Origin: an uncultured Alphaproteobacteria bacterium | GTDB taxonomy: Bacteria > Pseudomonadota > Alphaproteobacteria > HIMB59 > GCA-002718135 | Length of the DNA stretch: 64,000 bases | Assembly (NCBI GenBank): GCA_902618015.1 | Contig: CACMYX010000002.1 | Location: 248,001-312,000 of the forward strand | Reading direction: 5' to 3' | In this document: positions 55,372-63,119 of the stretch, one piece after another | How positions within the stretch are numbered: the first letter of the stretch is position 1 | Layout: each line of letters begins with the position of its first letter | Program-made: the position numbers and the translations under genes | The notes under the pieces: model-generated | The model's input: only the letters and a program-made list of their open reading frames with translations | The model's database searches: none | What the model was told of the DNA's origin: nothing

Positions 55372-55850
55372 ATGCCAAATTAAAAAATGAGGTTTTAGAA
55401 ATAAAACACATGGCATTTGCTGTAGAAGATATTGAACAATCACTAAAGTATTATAAAAAATTTATGGGTGTATCAAATGATATAGAAATTCAAGATATGC
55501 CAAAATCACGTACAAGAGTTGCTGTTTTTAATATTGGAGATATAGAATATCAACTCTGTCAATCACAAGATCCTGATGGAAGATTTAATAAATGGATAAA
55601 AGAAAGAGGAAGAGGTGGCTTGCACCATATTTGTTACGTAGTTAAAAATTTAGATGAGTCCATAAAGGTAATGACAGACGAAGGTGCTACTCTTAGGGAA
55701 TGTAAGGCATGTAAAGTAGTTGGAAATCATCCTCACCCTGAAGGTTTTATTGCATTTTTAGATAATGAGGTTGATAATATTGAAGTAGAATTAATGCAAG
55801 TTTACACAGACCAAGAATTAGAAAAATATAAATCTTATCAAGGAATATAA
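55368..55850 (+). CDS. VOC-family protein, paralogue of the one at 26454
   Basis: A 160-residue protein. It repeats the layout of the first VOC gene: IKHMAFAVEDIEQSL, IEYQLCQSQDPDGRF, LHHICYVV, CKACKVVGNHPHPEGF and VELMQVYTDQELEKYK. Metal ligands are again two His and a Glu. The shared CxAC and HxHPEGF motif and the nearly identical tail mark both as one subfamily that travels with amide or amino acid catabolic genes. The reaction is unknown. Confidence 0.78.
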   Translation: MNAKLKNEVLEIKHMAFAVEDIEQSLKYYKKFMGVSNDIEIQDMPKSRTRVAVFNIGDIEYQLCQSQDPDGRFNKWIKERGRGGLHHICYVVKNLDESIKVMTDEGATLRECKACKVVGNHPHPEGFIAFLDNEVDNIEVELMQVYTDQELEKYKSYQGI

Positions 55851-55852
55851 AT

Positions 55853-56737
55853 ATTAAATCAATTTATATCACGGGCGCTGGAGGCTTTTTAGGATCTGAA
55901 TTAGTAAATGGACTTTCATTATTAAATTATCATATTTATGCAAATGATATAAATTTCTCTTATAAAATAAATAAAAATAAAAAAATAATTCTTCTTAAAG
56001 AAAACTTATTATCTAACAAACACAAGATTAATATTAACAATTGTGACATTTTTATTCATGCATGTGCGTTGACTAAAACATATAAAGATAAAAATAAAAA
56101 CTTATTTAAAGTTAATACGAAATTGACTAGGAAAGCATTAATTTTAGCTAAGCAACTTAATTGTAAAAATTTTTTTTTTATAAGCTCAACTTCTGTTTAT
56201 AGAAAATTCTCAAAATACAAATATAATGAAAAATCAAAAACTTCTGCACAAGATAGTTATTCAAAATCAAAATTAAAAGGTGAAAAAATATCAAAAGATT
56301 TTTGTAACAAACATAAGATTAAACTTACTATATTGAGAATAGGTAATATTTATAGTGGTCATGAGAAAATAAAATGGAGTAGATTAAATGTATCACAAAT
56401 TCAGAAATGGATTAATGATAACAAAAAAAATAAAATCTTAAAAACAAGTAATTTTGATACCTTAAGAGATTGGACATATGTTAAAGATATACCCAAAGCT
56501 TTAAATAGCATAATTATAAATAATCAAAATTTTAAGTTACTCAATTTAGTATCTCCTTATTGTTATAAAGATATCTATTTAATGAAAAAAATATCTAAAA
56601 ATAATAAACTAATTAATTCATTAGAAAATAATAATAATAATGCGAGTTATTCAATTTATATTGATAAAATATTATTTAAAAAATGGACTACTTTTCAAAG
56701 AGCATTTAACTTAATTAAAAATTATGAAAACTTATAA
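55853..56737 (+). CDS. NAD-dependent epimerase/dehydratase with non-standard start
   Basis: An extended SDR. The Rossmann motif ITGAGGFLGSEL is encoded at 55868-55903, and the catalytic SYSKSK (Tyr, Lys) and RIGNIYSG follow, so the true N terminus lies near 55850. No ATG, GTG or TTG is in frame between a stop at 55829 and the motif. ATT 55853, nine bases after AAGG (55840-55843), is the best start and gives 294 residues; a TTG at 56069 would delete the cofactor site. It is probably a nucleotide-sugar or sugar-acid epimerase. A sequencing error at the start codon is possible. It is followed by a Gfo/Idh gene (14-bp overlap). Confidence 0.72.
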   Translation: MKSIYITGAGGFLGSELVNGLSLLNYHIYANDINFSYKINKNKKIILLKENLLSNKHKININNCDIFIHACALTKTYKDKNKNLFKVNTKLTRKALILAKQLNCKNFFFISSTSVYRKFSKYKYNEKSKTSAQDSYSKSKLKGEKISKDFCNKHKIKLTILRIGNIYSGHEKIKWSRLNVSQIQKWINDNKKNKILKTSNFDTLRDWTYVKDIPKALNSIIINNQNFKLLNLVSPYCYKDIYLMKKISKNNKLINSLENNNNNASYSIYIDKILFKKWTTFQRAFNLIKNYENL

Positions 56738-57725
56738 GGTGGTATTAGTTGGCTACGGCCCAAGAGGTAAAATTTGGTCTAAAATTTTAAAAAAAAACAA
56801 AAATGTGAAGTTGGTTGCAATATGTGACATCAATTTAAAAACCAAAAATAAAGACTCAAAGAAAATTCCTTTTTACTTAAAGATTGAAAATGCCATTTTT
56901 GAAAATAATCCAGATTTTATTGTATTATCAACACCTCCAGCATCAAGAATGAAAGATTTAAAAGTTTGCGCAAAATATAAATTGCCTGTTTTAGTTGAAA
57001 AGCCACTTGCTGTTAATATTAATGAGGCAAAAAAATTAGTGAGATTTATGAACCGAAATAAATTATTAATGATGGTCGGTTTAAATTTTCGATATCTTCC
57101 TTCAACAATTGAAAAAATAAAATTAATTAAATTAAATAAAGTCGGAAAACCAAATTTTGCAAGATTTGTTTATGAGAGATGGCGAGATGGAAAGCTTATG
57201 CGATTAAATAAATACCCTCTTTTAATGGATCAACCAATGCTTTGGGAGCAATCAATTCATCATTTTGATTTAATACGATATGTATACAATTCAGAAATAA
57301 AAAGCGTATATGCTACGACGTCAAATCCACCTTGGTCAATGTATAAAGATGATACAAATGTTAATGCAATACTCGAATTAAAAAATAAAATAATAATAAA
57401 TTACGTAGGTAATTGGCAGAGTAATTCTAAGTCATTAAATTTTGAGTGGAGAACTGATTGTGAAAATGGAATAATAATTCAAAAAAAACAATTTGAAGAC
57501 TTATATTACAGACATTTCAAATCTAAAGTAGAAAAAAAAATCAAACTTAAAAAAATAAAAATGTGGTTCGACGATGCTAATCTATTATTAAATGATTTTT
57601 TAGACTCTCTTCGAAAGAAAAAGGATATTTACAAAATAAACTCTGATCATCTAAAATCATTAGCTGTAGTAGATGCTTGTATAAAATCTTCTAAAACTGG
57701 AAAAAAAGTAAGGATATTAAGCTAA
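56724..57725 (+). CDS. Gfo/Idh/MocA-family oxidoreductase
   Basis: A 333-residue dehydrogenase with VVLVGYGPRGKIWSKIL for NAD binding and VLVEKPLAVNINEA (EKP motif); histidines in EQSIHHFDLIRYV fit the active site. It overlaps the epimerase by 14 bp and precedes the system 3 transporter by 136 bases. It likely acts on a sugar-like intermediate. It differs clearly in sequence from the oxidoreductase at 61339. Confidence 0.85.
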   Translation: MKTYKVVLVGYGPRGKIWSKILKKNKNVKLVAICDINLKTKNKDSKKIPFYLKIENAIFENNPDFIVLSTPPASRMKDLKVCAKYKLPVLVEKPLAVNINEAKKLVRFMNRNKLLMMVGLNFRYLPSTIEKIKLIKLNKVGKPNFARFVYERWRDGKLMRLNKYPLLMDQPMLWEQSIHHFDLIRYVYNSEIKSVYATTSNPPWSMYKDDTNVNAILELKNKIIINYVGNWQSNSKSLNFEWRTDCENGIIIQKKQFEDLYYRHFKSKVEKKIKLKKIKMWFDDANLLLNDFLDSLRKKKDIYKINSDHLKSLAVVDACIKSSKTGKKVRILS

Positions 57726-57764
57726 TAATTATTAATAATTTTTTGCAATACTATTAAATAATAC

Positions 57765-57779
57765 ATGACATATAGTCAT
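57765..57779. promoter_or_regulatory. Operator-like inverted repeat upstream of the system 3 SBP gene
   Basis: ATGAC and GTCAT arms around a five-base centre (57765-57779), with another ATGACT at 57786-57791. It lies about 85 bases before the SBP start in the only sizeable gap (57726-57861) of this strand segment. Perfect but short arms; a regulator site is plausible, no regulator gene is in view. Confidence 0.35.
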
Positions 57780-57861
57780 CACTGATATGACTTATTTACT
57801 ATTTCAAATATTCTAAATTTCTTTTATTCCTTCATTAATCATATTTTCTAATGGAGGTTGT

Positions 57862-59421
57862 ATGAAAAAATTAATAACTGGGGTAGCAGTTGTATTAGGT
57901 TTGATATTCCCATCAACTTTTACAATAGCCGCTCCACCAGACGATACTTTCGTTGTTGGATTGCCGACAGATACAATCGGTTTGGAACCTGCCCAAATTA
58001 GTTCAAGACATACTGCGAATATAATGAAGCATATTTTTGGACAACTATATTCAGTTTCTGAAACAGGTTCAATCGATCCTAACTTAGCTGAGAGTTATAA
58101 AATTTCTGATGATGGAAAAGAATATACATTTACATTAAAGGAAGGTTTAACTTGTCACGATGGTGAGGCGCTAACAGCAGAAGATGCTGCATATTCATTT
58201 AATAGAGTAGCAGATGAAGATCTTGCGTTTACTGGTAACTCAGCAGGTTTCGTTTATAAATCTATAGACTTTAAAGAAGCTAGAGCAGATAGTGAAAGAG
58301 AAGTTACTATTGTTCTGGGTGGACCTAATCATATTGCTTTAGGTTTAATTGCAGAAGTTTATGTACACTGTAAAGATTCTTATGAAAAAATGTCTAAAGA
58401 TGAAGCAGCGTCAAACCCAATTGGTTCCGGACCTTATGAATTTGTTAAATGGGATAAAGGTAGTCAGATTGTTTTAAAGAAAGCAGCTAATCCACCTATA
58501 CCAACAAATTTTGAAAATGTTATTTGGAGAGTTATTCCTGAAGCATCTACAAGAACTGCAGAATTAATTGCAGGAAATGTAGATATGATAACTAATGCAT
58601 CACCTGATCAGGTAGAAGCAATTGATGCTTCTAGCACAGCAAAAGTTGCTAAGGTACAGGGAACTAGAAGAATGTATGTTGGTTTTCATCAGGGACCAGA
58701 ATTTGCAGTTACTCCTGGAGGAGCAGCAATTCAAAAACCAGAAGTTAGAAGAGCTTTACAATATGCTGTCAACGTTCCAGCAATTTGTGAAAATCTTTTA
58801 AATGCTCCTTGTACAAGAATGACTGGTATTGTTAATCCTAACAACGCACATCCAAATCTAGAACCTTATCCGTATGATCCAGAAATAGCTGAATATCTAT
58901 TAGATCAAGCTGGATATCCTAGAGATGCAAATGGAGTAAGATTTGAAATTACTTTACAAGCAGGTGAGGGAAGATACTTAAATGACAAAAATGTTGTTTT
59001 AGCTATTTGCCAATACTTGGATGATGTTGGAGTAAAAACAAATTGTGAAATATTAGACTGGTCAGCTGTTTACATACCTCTTATTAAAGAGAAAAAAGCC
59101 GGTCCTATGTATTTCATTGGTTCAGGTGGAGCAACTTGGAGTCCGCTATATGATATGGCAGATTTATCAGCTCCTGACTCAGGTCCAAACTATACGAAAT
59201 GGATGAATGAGGAATGGTTTAAAGGATGGAAAGTTATCAATAATACTAATGACGAATATATTATTCGTAGAGAAATTGATAGAATGCTTGAAGTCTTTTA
59301 CAATGAAGGACCATGGTTACATCTATATTTCCAACCTGACTTCTATGGTGTGAGTAACAGAGTAAACTGGAATCCACGAAGAGATGAAAAGGTTGATCTA
59401 TTTAACGCTACTTTAAAGTAG
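57862..59421 (+). CDS. ABC transporter substrate-binding protein, family 5 (system 3)
   Basis: A 519-residue secreted protein with a signal peptide (about 1-23, cut after IAA). GGAGG at 57853-57857 is a strong ribosome site, four bases from the ATG. Family 5 motifs are IGLEPAQISSRHTANIMKH, FTLKEGLTCHDGE, GSGPYEF and LLDQAGYPRDANG. It would capture the compound processed by the island. It is separated from the permeases by a strong hairpin. Confidence 0.9.
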   Translation: MKKLITGVAVVLGLIFPSTFTIAAPPDDTFVVGLPTDTIGLEPAQISSRHTANIMKHIFGQLYSVSETGSIDPNLAESYKISDDGKEYTFTLKEGLTCHDGEALTAEDAAYSFNRVADEDLAFTGNSAGFVYKSIDFKEARADSEREVTIVLGGPNHIALGLIAEVYVHCKDSYEKMSKDEAASNPIGSGPYEFVKWDKGSQIVLKKAANPPIPTNFENVIWRVIPEASTRTAELIAGNVDMITNASPDQVEAIDASSTAKVAKVQGTRRMYVGFHQGPEFAVTPGGAAIQKPEVRRALQYAVNVPAICENLLNAPCTRMTGIVNPNNAHPNLEPYPYDPEIAEYLLDQAGYPRDANGVRFEITLQAGEGRYLNDKNVVLAICQYLDDVGVKTNCEILDWSAVYIPLIKEKKAGPMYFIGSGGATWSPLYDMADLSAPDSGPNYTKWMNEEWFKGWKVINNTNDEYIIRREIDRMLEVFYNEGPWLHLYFQPDFYGVSNRVNWNPRRDEKVDLFNATLK

Positions 59422-59431
59422 TTTATAATTA

Positions 59432-59458
59432 ATGTTGGCTCCAATTTGGAGCCAACAT
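59432..59458 (+). terminator. Strong hairpin with T-tract between SBP and permease (system 3)
   Basis: A 12-bp stem (59432-59443 and 59447-59458) built on TTGGCTCCA and TGGAGCCAA arms, with a three-base loop, is followed by CATTTTTT. It has the form of a rho-independent terminator, 10 bases after the SBP stop and 19 bases before the permease ATG. Partial read-through would leave the permeases less expressed than the SBP. Confidence 0.75.
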
Positions 59459-59477
59459 CATTTTTTAAATTAAAAAA

Positions 59478-60452
59478 ATGTTTTTTTATATCTTAAGAAG
59501 AATTCCTCAAACAGTCTTAGTTATTTTTGGTGTAACTCTAGTTACATTTATTGCACTCCAAATAGGAGGCGACCCTACATATTTATTTGTAAGCGAAAGA
59601 GCATCACCTGAAGAAATAGAAGAGACCAGAAAAATGCTTGGATTTGATAAACCTCTTCATATTCAATATTTAATTTATTTATCAAATTTAGTTCAATTAG
59701 ATTTTGGTGATTCACTTTATTATAGACAGCCTGCATTAACAGTCATTCTTGAAACATTACCAGCAACAATTGAGCTAACAATTTTTTCAATGTTGATTGC
59801 AATTTTTGGATCAATTCCATTTGGAATTTTAGCAGCAATTTATCGAGGAAAATGGATTGATGGATCATTAATGGCTATTGCTATGCTTGGACAATCAATA
59901 CCTAGTTTTTGGCTGGGTATAATGTGTATTCTTTATATTTCATTAAATGTTAGTTGGCTCCCTATATCGGGACATGTTCCTTTTTTAATGTTAATTTTTC
60001 AAGGTGAATTTATTCAAGCATTTAAAAATCTACCTACTACAATAACATATTTAATTCTACCAAGCTTTGCTGTTGCTTTTTACTCAGTTTCTAGAAATGC
60101 AAGATTAATTCGGTCTTCAATGTTAGAAGTTTTATCTCAAGATTATGTTAGGACTGCAAGATCAAAAGGATTATCAGAATACATAGTCATTATGAAACAT
60201 GCTATGAGAAATGCCTGGCTACCAGTTGTAACAATTATTGGTTTAGAATTTGGCTTTGTAATAAGTGGGGTAGTAGTTGTAGAAGTAATTTTTGCATGGC
60301 CTGGATTAGGTAGAACGGTTTTTGATGCAATTTCAAATAGAGATATTCCACTCGTGCAGGCAGCTGTGGTAGTAATATCTCTATTCGTAATAGTAATAAA
60401 TTTAATCACAGATTTAGTTTATGCAAAATTAGATCCAAGAATAAAATTATGA
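59478..60452 (+). CDS. ABC transporter permease, DppB type (system 3)
   Basis: A 324-residue six-helix protein starting MFFYILRRIPQTVLVIFGV. It has the conserved loop ERASPEEIEETRKMLGFDKP and the coupling loop YVRTARSKGLSEYIVIMKHA. The last helix ends in DPRIKL, as usual. It overlaps the DppC-type gene by 4 bp. Confidence 0.9.
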   Translation: MFFYILRRIPQTVLVIFGVTLVTFIALQIGGDPTYLFVSERASPEEIEETRKMLGFDKPLHIQYLIYLSNLVQLDFGDSLYYRQPALTVILETLPATIELTIFSMLIAIFGSIPFGILAAIYRGKWIDGSLMAIAMLGQSIPSFWLGIMCILYISLNVSWLPISGHVPFLMLIFQGEFIQAFKNLPTTITYLILPSFAVAFYSVSRNARLIRSSMLEVLSQDYVRTARSKGLSEYIVIMKHAMRNAWLPVVTIIGLEFGFVISGVVVVEVIFAWPGLGRTVFDAISNRDIPLVQAAVVVISLFVIVINLITDLVYAKLDPRIKL

Positions 60453-61339
60453 ACAGTAAAAAAACAAATAATCAAAATATAAAAGATTTTTTATTTGCAC
60501 TTATAAAAAATAAGTGGGCTTTAACATCTATAATTTGGTTATTTATAATTATAGCAATCGCAATATTTGCATCACAACTTGCACCTTTTGATCCAAATAA
60601 AAATAATATTATGGAAAGGGTAGCCCCTCCACTAACCCTAGACAAACAAGGAAACATGAAATACTTAATTGGATCTGATGCTTTAGGAAGAGATTCATTT
60701 TCAAGACTCATTTTTGGAGCTCAAGTATCTTTAATTGTTGGTTTTTCAGCCGTACTTGTTGGTGGAATTTTAGGCACAGCTTTAGGTGTTTATGCAGGAT
60801 ATTATGGAAAATGGATAGATGATATAATAATGCGTTTAGCTGATATACAACTTGCATTTCCATTTATACTTTTAGCAATTCTATTTCTTGTTGTTTTAGG
60901 TGAAGGGTTAATAAATTTAATTATAGTTCTGGGTATAGGTCAATGGGTTACATATGCAAGAATTGCTAGAGCTCAGACAATTTCTCAAAAGGAAAAAGAG
61001 TATGTAGAAGCTGCAAAAGCACTAGGAGTAAATAATTTTAGCATTATGTTTGGTTCAATACTTCCTAATATTTTTGCTCCTTTAATTGTTATTGCTTCAT
61101 TTAATGTAGCAAGTGTTATTTTAGCAGAAGCAGCTCTTTCCTTTTTAGGTCTCGGGGTTCCACCTCAAATTCCAACATGGGGAGCTATGTTGGCAGAGAG
61201 TAGAGATCATATATTTGCTAAAAGATGGTGGATGCCTTTCTTTCCAGGAATGGCAATTTTACTCACTGTTTTAGCATTCAACATTGTTGGGGATTGGTTA
61301 AGAGATTACTTAGATCCAAGATTAAAGGAGGTAGAATAA
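60449..61339 (+). CDS. ABC transporter permease, DppC type (system 3)
   Basis: A 296-residue permease with LIGSDALGRDSFSRLIFGAQ, the coupling loop YVEAAKALGVNNFSIMFGSI and SFLGLGVPPQIPTWGAML. Its stop and the next ATG share bases (TAATG at 61337-61341). The next gene is an oxidoreductase, not an ATPase, so this transporter has no ATPase of its own here; the pair at 41363-43314 is the natural candidate. Confidence 0.9.
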   Translation: MNSKKTNNQNIKDFLFALIKNKWALTSIIWLFIIIAIAIFASQLAPFDPNKNNIMERVAPPLTLDKQGNMKYLIGSDALGRDSFSRLIFGAQVSLIVGFSAVLVGGILGTALGVYAGYYGKWIDDIIMRLADIQLAFPFILLAILFLVVLGEGLINLIIVLGIGQWVTYARIARAQTISQKEKEYVEAAKALGVNNFSIMFGSILPNIFAPLIVIASFNVASVILAEAALSFLGLGVPPQIPTWGAMLAESRDHIFAKRWWMPFFPGMAILLTVLAFNIVGDWLRDYLDPRLKEVE

Positions 61340-62406
61340 TGACACTTAAAATTGGAATAGTAGGAGCAAGTTTTGCAAAAGCTGCATATTTACCTGCTTT
61401 AAATCACATAGAAGGAGTTGAAGTAACATGTCTATCCTCAAATAGATTAGAAAGCGCTAAATCCTGTGCTGAAAAATTTAATATAAAAAATTTTTACGAT
61501 AATTGGGAAAAAATGATTGAAGAAAATGAGCTTGATTTAGTTTGTATAGCTACTCCTACGGATTTACATGCACCAATTACTTTAAAATCTCTTCAAAAAG
61601 GAGCTCATGTTTTATGTGAAAAGCCTACTGCTATGAATGCTGAAGAGGCGACTCAAATGTTAGAAACTGCAAAAAAGTATAATAAAATTCATATGATTGA
61701 TCATGAATTAAGATTTAATCCCAATAGAAAAAAAATTAGAGAATGGATTTCAAGTGGAGAAATTGGCAAAATTCAACACATAAATATTTTAAATGTATCT
61801 AATAGTTGGTTGGATCCATCATCAAGACCAAAAGATGATTGGTGGAGTCTAAGTAGTAGAGGTGGGGGAAGAATGGGAGCAAATGGATCACATCAAGTAG
61901 ACCTTATAAGATGGTGGTGTGGTGAAATAAAATCAGTATTTGGACAAGCTTTAACAATAGTAAAAGATAGAATAGATAAAAATAGTAAAGAAAAATGGCA
62001 AGCTACTGCCGATGATTTATCATACTTTTCTTTAGAGTTATTAAATGGTGGTCTCGCTAATGTTTTTATGAGCGGTGTTGTTAGTCATTCGTTAGGCAAT
62101 AAAACTCAAATTTTTGGATCAGAAGGTACCATTATTCTAGAAGACAAGACAGAAGAAATATTATTTGCAAAAAAAGCAGAAGATTTTAAAAAATTATCTT
62201 TTGAAGATCCTAACGCATCACTTGACGGCGTTAACAAAGGTATTTGGAATGTTTCAGTAGTTAGTTTATTAGAAGAATTAACTTCAGCTATTAGGGAAAA
62301 CCGATCTTTAAATGAAGGTTCAACATTTGAAGATGGATTAAAAAATCAACTTGTAGTTGATGCAGTTTTCCAATCTACAAAAGAAAGAAAATGGATTGAT
62401 TTATAA
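61339..62406 (+). CDS. Gfo/Idh/MocA-family oxidoreductase
   Basis: I place the start at ATG 61339 (355 residues), in the TAATG overlap with the permease; upstream in-frame codons belong to the permease region. LKIGIVGASFAKAAYLPAL is the cofactor motif and HVLCEKPTAMNAEEATQML the EKP motif; NGSHQVDLIRWW supplies the active-site His. It is coupled to the transporter genes and so likely acts on the imported compound. A GGAGG lies at 61327-61331. Confidence 0.88.
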   Translation: MTLKIGIVGASFAKAAYLPALNHIEGVEVTCLSSNRLESAKSCAEKFNIKNFYDNWEKMIEENELDLVCIATPTDLHAPITLKSLQKGAHVLCEKPTAMNAEEATQMLETAKKYNKIHMIDHELRFNPNRKKIREWISSGEIGKIQHINILNVSNSWLDPSSRPKDDWWSLSSRGGGRMGANGSHQVDLIRWWCGEIKSVFGQALTIVKDRIDKNSKEKWQATADDLSYFSLELLNGGLANVFMSGVVSHSLGNKTQIFGSEGTIILEDKTEEILFAKKAEDFKKLSFEDPNASLDGVNKGIWNVSVVSLLEELTSAIRENRSLNEGSTFEDGLKNQLVVDAVFQSTKERKWIDL

Positions 62407-62408
62407 AA

Positions 62409-63119
62409 ATGGATTTTTCAAATAGAAATATCCTTATTACTGGAGCAGCAGATGGTTTAGGTTTTGCAGTCTCAAAAGCTTTTTCAGAAAAAAAAGCTAA
62501 TTTATTTTTATTAGACATTGATTATAAAAAACTTATAAAAAATAATATTCGTAATGCAAAAAATATTGAATGTGATTTAAGCAAAATAGATAATTTAGAA
62601 AAAATATTTCTTAATTTATCTAAAGAACAAAAATCAATTGATATTTTAATACATAATGCTGCAATTCTTATCCCAAAATCATTTGAAAATACTGACAAAA
62701 AATATTGGAATGATGTACTTAATATTTCCTTAAATAGTGGATTTCTTTTATCTAAATTTGTCTGGGATAGTATGAAAAAAAATGGAAGAGGTATAATAAT
62801 TTTTGTCTCATCACGTGCTGGTGTAGAAGGTTTTGATAATGAAAGTGCCTATTGTGCAGCAAAACATGGTTTAGAAGGATTAATGAAAAGTTTATCTATT
62901 GAAGGCTCTAGTATTGGTATTCAAGTATTTACTATTACCCCTGGAATGTTTATGAATACTCCCATGTCAGAACAAAACTATACTGATGAATATAAAAAGA
63001 AATGGGTAGATCCAATTGAATTGACTCCAGCTTTTTTGAAATTGGCTTCTGGAAATTATAAACATCTTATAGGAAAGCATATAAATGCATGGGATTTATC
63101 TAATGAGGATAAAAAATGA
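62409..63119 (+). CDS. Short-chain dehydrogenase/reductase
   Basis: A 236-residue SDR with ITGAADGLG, IHNAAI, SSRAGVEG and AYCAAKHGLEG. The C-terminal TPAFLKLASG and NAWDLS pieces match the SDR at 36725, so this is a paralogue linked to a second transporter. It starts two bases after the oxidoreductase and ends with an ATGA overlap on the M20 peptidase. Confidence 0.86.
   Translation: MDFSNRNILITGAADGLGFAVSKAFSEKKANLFLLDIDYKKLIKNNIRNAKNIECDLSKIDNLEKIFLNLSKEQKSIDILIHNAAILIPKSFENTDKKYWNDVLNISLNSGFLLSKFVWDSMKKNGRGIIIFVSSRAGVEGFDNESAYCAAKHGLEGLMKSLSIEGSSIGIQVFTITPGMFMNTPMSEQNYTDEYKKKWVDPIELTPAFLKLASGNYKHLIGKHINAWDLSNEDKK

Noticed and set aside
57727-57744. AT-only palindrome followed by T-tract after the Gfo/Idh gene
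   Set aside because: The stem has no G-C pair and no loop; in DNA this AT-rich it is likely chance.
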